From Pseudomonas soli (lineage in GTDB: Bacteria > Pseudomonadota > Gammaproteobacteria > Pseudomonadales > Pseudomonadaceae), in contig NZ_FOEQ01000004.1 in assembly GCF_900110655.1 (NCBI RefSeq), positions 186,001 to 250,000 on the forward strand: DNA of 64,000 bases, read 5' to 3'. The position numbers and the translations under genes are program-made. The stretch's first letter is position 1. Every line of letters begins with the position of its first letter. Of this stretch, positions 37,737-47,274 are shown one piece after another. The notes under the pieces were generated by a model. The model saw only the letters and a program-made list of their open reading frames with translations. It searched no databases and had not been told where the DNA came from.

Positions 37737-38431
37737 AAGCGGCCTCCGGAAAACTTCTGGCAGACGAACCCGGCGGCCATGCCCAGCAGACCGGCGGCGA
37801 CCAGGGCGGTCTCCCAGTGCCAGTAACTGAACAGCACCGAGCAGAACAGCGACACCGCCACGCACACCACGGTCGGCAGGTTGCGCACCAGCGGCGCGAT
37901 CAGTGCGACGAAGGTGGCGACGATGGAGAAGTCCAGGCCCAGCTGGTCCAGGTGCGGAATGTTCTGGCCGAGGACGATGCCGGCCAGGGTGAACAGGTTC
38001 CACGCCACGTAGAAGGTCAGGCCCACGCCCAAGGCGTACCAGCGGTTGAACTGCTGCTGGTCGTGGTGGCTGGTGAGGGCGAAGAACTCATCGGTGAGCA
38101 GGAAGCCCAGGCCCAACCGCCAGCGGGTCGGCAGCCCCGACAGCACCGGGCGCATCGACAGCCCGTAGAGCAGGTGCTGGGAGGTCAGCAGCAGAGTGGT
38201 GAGCAGGATCGAGAACAGGTTGGCGCCACCCTTGAGCATGCCGATGGCCACCAGTTGCGCGGCGCCGGCGAATACGATGGCCGACAGGCCCTGGCCTTGC
38301 CAGGCGCTGAGGTTGGCTTCGATGGCCATGCTGCCGGCGAGCAGGCCCCAGGGGGCAACGGCCACGGACAGCGGCAGGATGGCGATGGCGCCGTGGAGGA
38401 ACGCTTGGCGGGCGAGGGGTGGGCTGGGCAT
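37733..38431 (-). CDS. azlC: AzlC-family branched-chain amino acid export subunit
   Basis: The product has 232 residues with six to seven membrane segments. The N-terminal half contains VAVAPWGLLAGSMAIEANLS and GAAQLVAIGMLKGGANLFSILLT, typical of AzlC. It is the larger component of the AzlCD exporter in the inner membrane. It is first in the operon. The 149-bp region upstream carries its promoter and a long hairpin (38533-38575) that belongs to the neighbouring histidine kinase gene. Confidence 0.92.
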   Translation of the reverse strand: MPSPPLARQAFLHGAIAILPLSVAVAPWGLLAGSMAIEANLSAWQGQGLSAIVFAGAAQLVAIGMLKGGANLFSILLTTLLLTSQHLLYGLSMRPVLSGLPTRWRLGLGFLLTDEFFALTSHHDQQQFNRWYALGVGLTFYVAWNLFTLAGIVLGQNIPHLDQLGLDFSIVATFVALIAPLVRNLPTVVCVAVSLFCSVLFSYWHWETALVAAGLLGMAAGFVCQKFSGGRL

Positions 38432-38532
38432 GGAAGCGGCAACGAATCGACAGGGCAGACAAGCATGCCAGACAGGCCAGAGGGTGGCTTGAACGATCTT
38501 GCTTTGTTGTCGCCTTTGCTGGCCGCGTCAAT

Positions 38533-38575
38533 AGGGCAAGCCCGCTCGCTCAGGCTTGAGCAGCGGGCTTGCCCT
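38533..38575. repeat. Long perfect hairpin after the histidine kinase gene
   Basis: AGGGCAAGCCCGCT (38533-38546) pairs with AGCGGGCTTGCCCT (38562-38575). The loop contains a further GCTCA/TGAGC pairing, giving a near-continuous 19-bp stem. The arms are REP-like. It lies 5 bp beyond the kinase stop and likely limits read-through between divergent-back units. Confidence 0.75.
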
Positions 38576-38580
38576 TTACT

Positions 38581-39863
38581 TCAACGCAACTCGACCTGGG
38601 CGCACAGCCCACCTTCGGCGCGGTTGCGCAAGGTCAGGCTGCCGCCCATGGCCTGGGTCAGCTGCTGGGCGATGGCCAGCCCCAGCCCGGTGCCGCCGGT
38701 ACTGCGGTTGCGCGAGCTTTCGACCCGGTAGAACGGCTTGAGCACGTCGTCGAGCTCCGCCTCGGGGATCCCGGGGCCATCGTCGAGCACGCGGATCAGC
38801 GTCACGCCGTTCTCGCAGCCGACTTCCAGCTTCGCGGCACCGGAGAACTTCAGCGCATTGTCCACCAGGTTCACCAGTACCCGGCGCAAGGCGTGGGGGC
38901 GGGTTTCCAGGGTGGCCTGGGCGCTGCCGCTGCGATTCACCTGCGCGCCGCTGTCCTGGTAGTCGAACACCAGGCTGTCGAGGAAGGCGTCGAGGTTGAC
39001 CCGGCACGGCGCCTCGGTGCCGCTGTCCATGCTGCGGGCATAGGCCACGCCCTCGCGCACCAGGTGCTCCATGGCGTCGAGGTCGTGCCACAGCTTGTCC
39101 TTCTCCAGCCCGTCGTCCATCTGCTCGACGCGCAGCTTCATGCGCGTGATCGGCGTCTGCAGGTCGTGGGAGATGGCAGCCAGCAATTGCATGCGTTCCT
39201 TGAGGTAGGCAGCGATACGCGCCTGCAGCGCATTGAAGGCCACGGCGGCGTAGCGCACCTCGCGTGGGCCGCTTTCGTCGAGCAGCGGGCCGGGGCTGTT
39301 CGGGTCAAGGTTGTCCACGGCCTGGACCAGCCGGGTCAGCGGGCCGATGGCCAGGCGCACGGCGAGCCAGGTGCAGGCCAGCAGCACCGCCAGCTGGATC
39401 AGCAGCACTACTGGCAGCCAGGTGGCCACCGGCACCGGGGCCGGGGTGACGTCGATGGTCAACGGCGCGCCGTCGGCCAGGCGCAGGTGGGCCTGGAAAT
39501 GCGCATTGGGGCCGGGGATTTCCTGGAAGGTCAGGCGGTAGCGGTCGCCGATGGCCTTGACGATGGAGTCGGCGGCCATCGGCGGGTTCTCGCTGGGCAT
39601 GGCTTCGCCGGACAGCCCCTCGTCCAGCTGGTAGCGGTAGGTGCGCCGTTCCAGGCGTGGCAGCCAGGCCGGGCGCTCTGCGGCGGGCAGTCGGTCGAGG
39701 ATGGCGACAGAGGTCGAGACGTCCAGCTCCAGGTTGCTGAGCATCATCGAGCGGCTGCTGACATAGCGCTCATACGCCTGCAGGCTGAACGACAGGCCGT
39801 AGGCCAGCACCAATCCTGTGAAGAAGATCAGCGCCAGGCGCGAGGCCAGGGTCCGCGGCCACT

Positions 39864-39867
<4 letters not shown>
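38581..39867 (-). CDS. Membrane sensor histidine kinase (OmpR-partner type)
   Basis: The product has 428 residues from a GTG start that overlaps the response-regulator stop by 4 nt (GTGA). The layout is TM1 (about 11-30), a periplasmic sensor of about 120 residues, TM2 (about 152-172), HAMP (RLAIGPLTRLVQAVDNLDP), dimerisation/phosphoacceptor helix (LAAISHDLQTPITRMKL, histidine near residue 233) and an ATPase domain with N box NLVDNALKFSG, G1 LDDGPGIP and G2 GGTGLGLAIAQQL. It is co-transcribed with the regulator. The signal is unknown; the divergent DUF2790/thioredoxin-fold genes suggest an envelope cue. Confidence 0.93.
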
Positions 39868-40604
<737 letters not shown>

Positions 40605-40672
40605 CGGGGTGTCCTTGTAGGTGAGGGTTGGGCGCAGTGTACCGAGCGAATCCGGGCTTGCCTGCCACGCTT

Positions 40673-40687
40673 TGTATTGCAGTGTAT
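40673..40687. promoter_or_regulatory. Candidate response-regulator box (direct repeats, 10-bp period)
   Basis: TGTAT occurs at 40673-40677 and 40683-40687, exactly one helical turn apart, as OmpR/PhoB-family regulators require. The longer word GCAGTGTA also occurs at 40635-40642 and 40679-40686. The site lies between the two-component operon and the divergent DUF2790 gene and could control both. Confidence 0.5.
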
Positions 40688-40823
40688 CTGGCACTGCCGT
40701 GGATACAGGAGGAAGCACGTCACAGCCTGGGTGGACACAAGCGGGATACCTGGCGGGAGTGAAATGGCTCTACCGGGGAGCGACGTCTCCCCAATGCCAA
40801 GACCTCGCATCAGGAGAACCACC

Positions 40824-41099
40824 ATGACTATCAAGACCCTCGCCAGCGCCGCCTTGTTCGCCGTCCTCGGCCTCGGCGCCATCACCGCCCAGGCCAGCAG
40901 CACCTCGCTCAACGAGGCCAGCGTGATGCAGTACCGCTACGGCGACAAGCTGGATGTGAAGAAGGTGCTGTCGGTGAAGGATGACCGCAGCAACACCTGC
41001 GGCGTGGTCAACACCCGCATGGACTACCTCGACTCCCAGGGCAAGCCGCAGAGCGTCGAGTACCGTTCCTACGCCACCAGTGGCTGTCATGACAACTGA
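40824..41099 (+). CDS. DUF2790 periplasmic small protein
   Basis: The product has 91 residues with a signal peptide (residues 1-24, ending GAITAQA). The mature part has the DUF2790 features YRYGDKLDVKKVLSV and a conserved cysteine pair (SNTCGVVNTRMDYLDS and ATSGCHDN) that could form a disulfide. It has a strong ribosome site (AGGAG, 7 nt before the ATG at 40824). In pseudomonads these small proteins are usually linked to two-component systems; no activity is established. Its coding end overlaps the following thioredoxin-fold gene by 11 nt. The leader mRNA has a hairpin GGGGAG/CTCCCC at 40775-40792. Confidence 0.88.
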   Translation: MTIKTLASAALFAVLGLGAITAQASSTSLNEASVMQYRYGDKLDVKKVLSVKDDRSNTCGVVNTRMDYLDSQGKPQSVEYRSYATSGCHDN

Positions 41100-41634
41100 G
41101 GCACGCGGCAAGCGCCGCCTGCTCAAGGCCGGCGGCGTGGCCCTGGCCCTGCTCGGGTTGGGCCTGGCCGGCCACCTGCTGGCCCGCGACAGCTATGGCC
41201 CCATGCCTTCGCTGGCCGGCGCCGAGCAGTGGCTCAACTCGCCGCCGCTGGCCGGCCCGGCCCTCAAGGGCAAGGTAGTGCTGGTGGACTTCTGGACCTA
41301 CGGCTGCATCAACTGCCGGCGCAGCCTGCCGCATGTCAACGACTGGGCGCGGCGCTATGGCGAGCAGGGGTTGGTGGTGGTCGGGGTGCATACGCCGGAG
41401 TACGACTACGAGCATGACATCGGCAGTGTCCGGGCGCAGGTGCAGCAGTTGGGCATTGCCTATCCGGTGGCGGTCGATAACGGCTACCGGATCTGGAACG
41501 CCTGGGGCAACCAGTTCTGGCCTGCGCACTACTTCGTCGACCGCAAGGGGCAGGTGCGCCATGTGCACTTTGGCGAAGGCGATTATGCGGGGCAGGAGCG
41601 GGTGATCCAGGCATTGCTCGATGAGCAGGGCTGA
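41089..41634 (+). CDS. Thioredoxin-fold (TlpA/DipZ-C-terminal-like) thiol protein
   Basis: The product has 181 residues. An N-terminal hydrophobic segment (about 12-32, GVALALLGLGLAGHLLA) acts as signal anchor, placing the domain in the periplasm. The thioredoxin-like domain carries the redox motif in DFWTYGCINCRRSLPHVNDW (CINC, about residue 73-76), as in the C-terminal domain of DipZ/CcdA-fusion proteins. The cis-proline region FWPAHYFVDRKGQVRHVHFGEGDY is also family-typical. It starts 11 nt before the DUF2790 stop, so the two are coupled. It may reduce or isomerise the DUF2790 protein's cysteine pair; this is inference. Confidence 0.88.
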   Translation: MTTEARGKRRLLKAGGVALALLGLGLAGHLLARDSYGPMPSLAGAEQWLNSPPLAGPALKGKVVLVDFWTYGCINCRRSLPHVNDWARRYGEQGLVVVGVHTPEYDYEHDIGSVRAQVQQLGIAYPVAVDNGYRIWNAWGNQFWPAHYFVDRKGQVRHVHFGEGDYAGQERVIQALLDEQG

Positions 41635-41679
41635 TCCGTTGACAGTTCCGGCCCTATCGCGGGGCAACCCCAGGCGACA

Positions 41680-42687
41680 TCATTCGCCGAGCCGCTGCTC
41701 CCGCGACGGCGGATAACCGAAGTACGCCGCATAGCACTTGCTGAAATGCGATACCGAAACGAAGCCGCAGGCCACCGCGACCTCCATCACCGACAGGTCC
41801 GAATACTGCAACAGCCGCCGACTCTTGGTGATGCGCAGCTCCATGTAGTAGCGCCTGGGCGAGGTGCCCAGCTGGGCCTGGAACAAGCGGTCGATCTGTC
41901 GGCGCGAGCGCCCGGAGTAGGCGGCCAGCTGGTCGAGGCTGAGGGTTTCTTCGAGGTTGTTTTCCATCAGCTCGACGATGGTGCGCAGGTGCAGGCTCAT
42001 GGACTTCTTCGCTCCGGGCCCGACCTGGCGATAGCGTGCGCCGGAGAACGACAGGATCTCTTCCACGCCTTCGGCCAGGGCATCGCCGTACAGGCGCCGT
42101 ACCAGGCCGAGCATCAGCTCCATGGCGCCATTGGGGCTGGCGGCGCTGAGGCGGTCACGGTCCAGGGTGAAGCTGGCCGGGGTGATGCGCGTCTGCGGGC
42201 TGATCTCGGCCAGGCTGGCGCGCTGCTCGGGGTGCACGCTGCAGCCGTAGTCGTCGAGCACCCCGGCGCGGCCGAGGAACCAGGCGCCGTTCCATAGCCC
42301 GCCGAGGGTCATGCCGTGGCTGGCGCAGCCGTCCAGCAGGCGGTCGAGGTCAGGGTATTTCAATGGCGTGCGCAGGCCGCCGCACACCACCAGCAGGTCG
42401 AGGTCGTGCAGGCTGCGGGGATCGAGTGGGCTGGCGATCAGTTCCAGGCCCAGGTCGCTGAGCACGCGATCGCCGCCCAGTGACAGCGGGGTGGAGGTGA
42501 AACTGTCGGCGCGCAGCAGGTTGGCGGTGACCAGCACGTCCATCGCCACGGTGAAGCTGGCCATGGAGAAGTGCTCGAGCAGGACGAAGTCGACGCGATA
42601 GGGGCGCTGGTTGCCGGCGTCGCCGGACTTGAGCCGCAGCATGTTGCTGGTGCTGGTCTTCTTGCTGAATTGGCGTGGCGTGGGCAC
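41680..42687 (-). CDS. GlxA-type regulator (DJ-1/PfpI-like plus AraC HTH)
   Basis: The product has 335 residues from the GTG at 42685-42687, which has GGAG 6 nt upstream. An alternative ATG at 42640-42642 lacks a ribosome site. The N-terminal amidotransferase-like domain (about residues 25-200) contains VDFVLLEHFSMASFTVAMDVL and LLVVCGGLRTPLKYPDL. The AraC HTH (about 235-330) contains LSLDQLAAYSGRSRRQIDRLF and SVMEVAVACGFVSVSHFSKCYAAYFG. It belongs to the ArgR/CdhR/GbdR-like group controlling amino-acid or quaternary-amine use. No cognate catabolic genes are adjacent: the pyoverdine receptor gene is upstream and the thioredoxin-fold gene convergent. Its target is unknown. Confidence 0.88.
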   Translation of the reverse strand: MPTPRQFSKKTSTSNMLRLKSGDAGNQRPYRVDFVLLEHFSMASFTVAMDVLVTANLLRADSFTSTPLSLGGDRVLSDLGLELIASPLDPRSLHDLDLLVVCGGLRTPLKYPDLDRLLDGCASHGMTLGGLWNGAWFLGRAGVLDDYGCSVHPEQRASLAEISPQTRITPASFTLDRDRLSAASPNGAMELMLGLVRRLYGDALAEGVEEILSFSGARYRQVGPGAKKSMSLHLRTIVELMENNLEETLSLDQLAAYSGRSRRQIDRLFQAQLGTSPRRYYMELRITKSRRLLQYSDLSVMEVAVACGFVSVSHFSKCYAAYFGYPPSREQRLGE

Positions 42688-42775
42688 TGCGGACTCCGCT
42701 TCCTGGCTGGCGGGGTCGAGTGTGCGGTGGGGCGGGGGGAAAGACAACAGGCCGTTGGATGCCGCTGAAAACACA

Positions 42776-42797
42776 GCGCCCCCTCGAGAGGGGGCGC
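42776..42797 (-). terminator. Rho-independent terminator of fpvA
   Basis: GCGCCCCCTC (42776-42785) pairs perfectly with GAGGGGGCGC (42788-42797). Read on the minus strand the stem is followed by TGTGTTTTC. It lies about 20 bp past the receptor stop. Confidence 0.8.
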
Positions 42798-42817
42798 CGG
42801 TTGTTGCCGTGCGGGGT

Positions 42818-45262
42818 CTAGAAGTCGCCGCGCAGGGTGAACATGTAGCTACGCGGAGTACCGTAGGTGGTGCCACGGGTCCAGTAGCCCATCGAGTCGA
42901 AGTACTTGCGGTCGAACAGGTTCTCGACGTCCACGCCCACGGTCCAGTGCTCGTCGAGCTTGTAGGCGGCACGCGCGTCGAAGATAGCCCGGCCGCTGTT
43001 GTACGCCTCGTTGTAGGCATCGACGTAGGAGTTCTGCGCCGAAACGCCACCACCGACGCTCAGGCGGTTCCACTCGCCCGGGAAGGTGTAGTTGGTGTTC
43101 ACGCGCACCATGTGTTTCGGGGTCTGCGCCGAGATCGGGCCACCTTCGGAGGAGCTGGTGGTGTTGTAGGTGTAGCCAGCCGCCACTTGCAGGCCCGGCA
43201 GCAGTTCGCCAGTGGCCTCGGCTTCGAAGCCCTTGCTGCGGTTGATGCCGCCGCCGTTGACCCAGCAGCGGCCGGCCGGATCGCTCGGGCAATTGCCACG
43301 GTTGGCTGCATCTTGCTGGGCGACGTCTTCCTGCTCGATGTAGAACACGGCGAAGGACACGTTCAAGCGTTTGTCGAACAGCTCACCCTTGATCCCGGTC
43401 TCGTAGTTCGAACCGACCGACGGGTCGAGCACGCTGCCGCTGACGGTGCGGTAGTTGGACTGCGGCAGGAAGATGTCGGCGTAGCTGGCGTACCAGGACC
43501 ACTGGTCGTTCAGGTCGTAGATCGCACCGACGAAGGGTGTGAATTCCTCGTCCTGCCGGCTGGTGGTCACCTTCGGGCCGTTCCAGGCTTCGTTCTTGTA
43601 CCAGCTCAGGCGACCACCGAGGACGAAGCTCAGGTCTTCGGTGGCGTGCAGGCGGGCGCTCAGGTAGGTGCCGTAGCGGGTGTCGATGGTGTCATCCATG
43701 GACTTCCAGCCATTGCGCTGCAATTCGGGGATATTGCTATGGTCGGGATCAAAGACATTGAGCGGGATAGGGCTGGGCAGCGCTATGGTGTTGTCCTTGT
43801 CGTTCATCTTGCGCTTGGACCAGTTGGCACCGAGCGTCAGCTGGTGGGTCAGGCCAAAGGCCTCGAACGTGCCGTCCAGGTGGCCGTCGACGGCATTGGA
43901 GGTCACATCGAACTTGTGGTAGCTGACGGTGTTGACCGTCGGTCCACCTGGGGCGTTGTACTCCAGCGTCTCGCGCGCGCCCCACTCGATGGCGCTACGG
44001 TTGTAGCCGCCTTCGGAGTGAGACAGCGCCAGCTTGCCGGTCCAGTTGTCGTTGAATCGGTGGGTGAGGTCGGCGAACACCTCGTCCATGTTGGTCTGCA
44101 GATTGGTCCAGTCCTGCCCGAGGTAGGTCGAGCGCTTCAGGTGCGGGTTGCTGCCGTCGGGGTTGTTGGGGATACCCAGCACGCTGTAGCCGTCGATGCG
44201 CGAGGTCTGGCGGCGCAGGCCGACAGCGACCGTGGTGGCATCGTTGAGGTCGGCCTCGACGATGCCGTACAGCAGCGGCCGCTTGGACTTGGTGACGTCG
44301 GTGAAGTAGCCACGGTCTTCATAGGAGGCAACCATGCGTCCGCGCAGGGTGCCCTGGGGGTTGAGGCGGCCGCTGGCATCCAGGTCCAGGCGGTAGTTGT
44401 CCCAGGAGCCGGCGCGGGTGATGACGGAGAAACGCGGGTCGGCGGTCGGGCGCTTGCGCACCAGGTTCACCGCGCCGCCCGGATTGCCCGCGCCCACCAG
44501 CAGGCCGGAGGCGCCGCGCAGCACTTCGACGCGGTCGAAGATCGCCATGTCCGGGGTCATCCAGCCGGTGTAGGCGTAGGCCTGGCCTGGCACGCCGTCG
44601 ACCATGTAGCTTTCGTCGGTGAGGTCGAAGCCACGGGAACTGAAGTGGTGGTTGCCATAGCCGCGGTTGGCGCGGGTGATACCGGTGGTCTGGGCCATCA
44701 CCTGGTCCAGCGAGACCAGGTTCTTGTCGTCCATCAGCTTGCGGGTGACCACGGTGACCGACTGTGGGGTCTCACGCAGCGATTGCGCGGTCTTGCCGAT
44801 GGTCACCGCGCCAGTGGTGTAGGAGTTGCTGCCCTCGGTGGTGGCACCCAGCACCTGGCCATTGATGGTGGTGGCGTCCAGGGTCATGGCCGAACCGGAT
44901 TCAGCCGCGCCGCTGATGATCAGGGTGTTGTCCTGCACGCTGTAGCGAATCCCGCTGTTCTTCAGCAGCTCCCCAGCTGCCTGGGTTGGCGAGAAACGAC
45001 CCTTGACCGGGCTGCTGCGCAGGCCCTGTACGGTCTCGGGGCTGAACAGCACCTGCAGGTTGCCCTGGCGACCCAGCTCTTGCAGCGCGCTGCTCAGCGA
45101 TTGCGCCGGGATGTCGTAATCCTGCTCCTGGGCCTGCACTTGCGCTGCCAGCGGCAGGGCCAGGGCGAGTCCGAGGGTGGCCATGGCCGGCGAGGAACGC
45201 AGCATCCGGCGCAGCATCAGCGCCTTGCTCAAAGGGGTCAGTGTGTTGGCTGGTATTGGCAT
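42818..45262 (-). CDS. fpvA: TonB-dependent ferripyoverdine receptor (FpvA type with signalling domain)
   Basis: The product has 814 residues. A signal peptide (about 1-44) is followed by the STN signalling domain (about 45-115, YDIPAQSLSSALQELGRQGNLQVLF), a linker with TLDATTINGQ, a plug domain (ETPQSVTVVTRKLM onwards) and a 22-strand barrel ending in SYMFTLRGDF. It imports an Fe-pyoverdine-type siderophore and, through the STN domain, signals to an anti-sigma factor. I start at the ATG 45260-45262; the frame extends to a TTG that would sit on the Fur-like box. Upstream lie a PvdS-type promoter (45423-45446) and a Fur-like box. pvdE and pvdO upstream on the same strand support the pyoverdine role. 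The cognate FpvR/FpvI/PvdS genes are not in this window. Confidence 0.93.
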   Translation of the reverse strand: MPIPANTLTPLSKALMLRRMLRSSPAMATLGLALALPLAAQVQAQEQDYDIPAQSLSSALQELGRQGNLQVLFSPETVQGLRSSPVKGRFSPTQAAGELLKNSGIRYSVQDNTLIISGAAESGSAMTLDATTINGQVLGATTEGSNSYTTGAVTIGKTAQSLRETPQSVTVVTRKLMDDKNLVSLDQVMAQTTGITRANRGYGNHHFSSRGFDLTDESYMVDGVPGQAYAYTGWMTPDMAIFDRVEVLRGASGLLVGAGNPGGAVNLVRKRPTADPRFSVITRAGSWDNYRLDLDASGRLNPQGTLRGRMVASYEDRGYFTDVTKSKRPLLYGIVEADLNDATTVAVGLRRQTSRIDGYSVLGIPNNPDGSNPHLKRSTYLGQDWTNLQTNMDEVFADLTHRFNDNWTGKLALSHSEGGYNRSAIEWGARETLEYNAPGGPTVNTVSYHKFDVTSNAVDGHLDGTFEAFGLTHQLTLGANWSKRKMNDKDNTIALPSPIPLNVFDPDHSNIPELQRNGWKSMDDTIDTRYGTYLSARLHATEDLSFVLGGRLSWYKNEAWNGPKVTTSRQDEEFTPFVGAIYDLNDQWSWYASYADIFLPQSNYRTVSGSVLDPSVGSNYETGIKGELFDKRLNVSFAVFYIEQEDVAQQDAANRGNCPSDPAGRCWVNGGGINRSKGFEAEATGELLPGLQVAAGYTYNTTSSSEGGPISAQTPKHMVRVNTNYTFPGEWNRLSVGGGVSAQNSYVDAYNEAYNSGRAIFDARAAYKLDEHWTVGVDVENLFDRKYFDSMGYWTRGTTYGTPRSYMFTLRGDF

Positions 45263-45290
45263 TTTTATGCTCTGGCTCAAGGTACGCAAA

Positions 45291-45309
45291 GTAAATGAAA
45301 ATTATTCCG
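45291..45309. promoter_or_regulatory. Fur-like box upstream of fpvA
   Basis: GTAAATGAAAATTATTCCG matches the 19-bp Fur consensus at about 12 positions. It lies 29-47 bp upstream of the receptor ATG, in addition to the PvdS-type promoter farther up. Iron-replete repression could act here directly or only through PvdS. Confidence 0.45.
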
Positions 45310-45422
45310 TTGCGAGTAGGACGCATGCGCATGCCAAAACCGGAAAAATATTTACGGTTGGCAGAGGCCTGACCTGCGACTTCCCTGTGGGCAGGGTTGA
45401 TTCAGCGTGCGGCAATAGGGGA

Positions 45423-45446
45423 ACGAGCGATGCGGCGGGGAATTTA
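45423..45446 (-). promoter_or_regulatory. PvdS-dependent (IS-box) promoter of fpvA
   Basis: On the minus strand TAAAT (45446-45442) is followed after exactly 16 nt by CGT (45425-45423), the published iron-starvation box rule TAAAT-N16/17-CGT. It lies 160-184 bp upstream of the fpvA ATG and just downstream of the pvdE terminator hairpin. Confidence 0.85.
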
Positions 45447-45453
45447 CAAAGTG

Positions 45454-45480
45454 CGGGCGGTGGCGAGGATCCACCGCCCG
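45454..45480 (-). terminator. Hairpin terminating pvdE
   Basis: CGGGCGGTGG (45454-45463) pairs perfectly with CCACCGCCCG (45471-45480) around a 7-nt loop, 11 bp beyond the pvdE stop. On the minus strand it is followed by CACTTTGTAAATT. Confidence 0.75.
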
Positions 45481-45490
45481 TGAGGCGGAG

Positions 45491-47155
45491 TCAGGCGGGC
45501 AGGGCGGGTTCCTGGTTGCGCTCGACGACGATCTGGCCGCCGTGCATGCGTACCAGTTGGTCGGCAACCGGGAAGTAGCGGTCGTCGTGGGAGATGACGA
45601 TGATGGTCTTGCCCTGCTGTTTCAGCTCCGGCAGCAGCTCGGTGTAGAACACGCGGCGGAAGGCCGGGTCCTGGTCGGCGGCCCATTCGTCGAACACCAG
45701 CACCGGGCGCTGGTCGAGCCAGGCATTGATCAGCGCCAGGCGCTTGCGCTGGCCGGTGGACAGGTCGGTGGTGGTGAAGCTGCCGTCGCGGATGCTCACC
45801 TTGTGGGCGATATCAAGGCGTTCCAGATACTTGCCGGCCTCGGGCGGCAGTTCGGCCTGGCCGGGCAGCGGCTCGTCGAACAGGTAGTAGTCGGCGAAGA
45901 TGGTAGTGAACAGCTGGCGGTAGTCGTCCAGGCGCTGCGGGGTGACCGTTTCGCCATTGAGCCGAACTTCGCCCTGTTGCGGGCTGTACAGGCCCAGCAG
46001 CAGCTTGATCAGGGTGGTCTTGCCGCAGCCGTTCTCGCCGACGATGAAGACGATGTCGCCCTGGCGGATGCTCAGGTTCACCGGCCCCAGGTGGAACGGC
46101 TGGCTGCCCTCGACCTGCGGGTAGTCATAGCGCAGCTGGCGCAGCTCGATGGACTCGACGCTGGACACGGCGGGTGCGCGGTCGCTCACCAGCAGGTGCG
46201 GCTCGGGCGACGAGAAGCGCGCCGACAGCTCGGCGATGCGGCGCAGGGCGATCTGCGCGCGGCTGATGCTCGGCAGGTTGGTGATCAACTGCTCCAGCGG
46301 CCCCTTCATGTACAGCATCACCAGCACGAAACCACCAAGCACGGTGCGCTCGGTGCTCGGCCAAAGCGCCTGGAAGGCGATGGCCACGCCGATGACGGCG
46401 AAGAACAGCATCGAACCGAAGGTTTCGGCGCTGACGAAGATGTTCGCCGCGCGGATGTTGGCCTTGCAGATGCGCTCGGTGGCGCCGTGGATCAGCTGGT
46501 CATGCATGTACTGGCGGCGCTTGCGCTGGATACGCAGTTCCTTGGCGCCGCCGGAGAGGGCCTGGTAGTGCTTCTGCAGCTCGTCCTCGCCGTTGCGCGC
46601 GGTGAGGATGTTCTTCATGCCGAAGCGGTGGGCGAGGAACTGCGCGCCAGTGCCGATCACCACGGTCAGGGCGGTGATCAGCAGGATCTGCCAGGACAGC
46701 AGCGCCAGGTAGGCGAGGCAGCCCAAGGTGACGGTAAAGGCAATGACCATGGGTGCCACGGACAGGGCGAAGGCGCTGATGGTGCTGACATCGTTGAGCA
46801 GCACCGGGATCAGGCGGTGGGCACGGTAGCGCTCCAGTTGCGCGATCGGCGCCACCAGCACCTTGGCGGACAATTCGCGGCGCAGCCGCGCCACCACCTT
46901 CTGGCCCACGTAGTTGGTCAGAAGGTTCGAGCCGGTGGAGCAGGCCAGGGTCAGCACGCACAGGCCGCCGAACAGCAGGGCGGTATGGGTGTCCGGCCCG
47001 CCGGCGGCATTCATCGCGCTGTTGATGGTGGCCAGCAGGGCGGTGACGCTCAGGCCGCTGACCACGCCAAGGGCCGCCGAAAGCGCGACCAGCATCCAGA
47101 ACGGCTTGAGTATGCGCAGGGTTTCCTGGGCGAGGCTGGGTGTCTTGAGCGTCAT
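45491..47155 (-). CDS. pvdE: PvdE-type cyclic-peptide siderophore ABC exporter
   Basis: The product has 554 residues, an ABC transporter half-molecule with an N-terminal six-helix membrane domain (about 1-320) fused to a nucleotide-binding domain. Motifs are Walker A GENGCGKTTLIKLLL (about 385), signature LSTGQRKRLALI and Walker B VLVFDEWAADQDP. The DEWAADQDP variant is characteristic of PvdE/SyrD-like exporters. It moves the acylated ferribactin precursor from cytoplasm to periplasm, where maturation is completed. The ATG at 47153-47155 is chosen; the frame upstream covers the pvdO gap. A perfect PvdS box precedes it. Confidence 0.93.
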   Translation of the reverse strand: MTLKTPSLAQETLRILKPFWMLVALSAALGVVSGLSVTALLATINSAMNAAGGPDTHTALLFGGLCVLTLACSTGSNLLTNYVGQKVVARLRRELSAKVLVAPIAQLERYRAHRLIPVLLNDVSTISAFALSVAPMVIAFTVTLGCLAYLALLSWQILLITALTVVIGTGAQFLAHRFGMKNILTARNGEDELQKHYQALSGGAKELRIQRKRRQYMHDQLIHGATERICKANIRAANIFVSAETFGSMLFFAVIGVAIAFQALWPSTERTVLGGFVLVMLYMKGPLEQLITNLPSISRAQIALRRIAELSARFSSPEPHLLVSDRAPAVSSVESIELRQLRYDYPQVEGSQPFHLGPVNLSIRQGDIVFIVGENGCGKTTLIKLLLGLYSPQQGEVRLNGETVTPQRLDDYRQLFTTIFADYYLFDEPLPGQAELPPEAGKYLERLDIAHKVSIRDGSFTTTDLSTGQRKRLALINAWLDQRPVLVFDEWAADQDPAFRRVFYTELLPELKQQGKTIIVISHDDRYFPVADQLVRMHGGQIVVERNQEPALPA

Positions 47156-47213
47156 GGGGGCATCTCGTGAGTATTCGTTGGCGCCGGGCAGGAGCAGGTC
47201 CTGATCTTGGTAG

Positions 47214-47237
47214 ACGAGAGGGTTTTGCGCGGATTTA
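47214..47237 (-). promoter_or_regulatory. PvdS-dependent (IS-box) promoter of pvdE
   Basis: On the minus strand CTAAATCC (TAAAT at 47237-47233) is followed after exactly 16 nt by CGT (47216-47214). This fits the iron-starvation box both in core sequence and spacing, 59-82 bp upstream of the pvdE ATG. Confidence 0.88.
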
Positions 47238-47241
47238 GTCG

Positions 47242-47262
47242 CCCGGCGCCGAGAGCGCCGGG
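47242..47262 (-). terminator. Hairpin between pvdO and pvdE
   Basis: CCCGGCGC (47242-47249) pairs with GCGCCGGG (47255-47262) around a 5-nt loop, 12 bp past the pvdO stop. No T-run follows, so termination may be partial. Confidence 0.5.
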
Positions 47263-47274
47263 GCGGGGCAGGGC

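Noticed and set aside
40688..40823. Small RNA in the two-component/DUF2790 gap
   Set aside because: A hairpin (40775-40792) is present, but it lies in the DUF2790 leader just upstream of the ribosome site and no T-run follows it.
41650..41672. REP element after the thioredoxin-fold gene
   Set aside because: Only a partial unit (ATCGCGGGGCAACCCC) without an inverse partner is left, too little for a separate feature.
42611..45298. An 895-codon plus-strand frame across fpvA
   Set aside because: Antisense to the receptor, which has all its domains, a promoter and a terminator. No family is seen in the antisense product.
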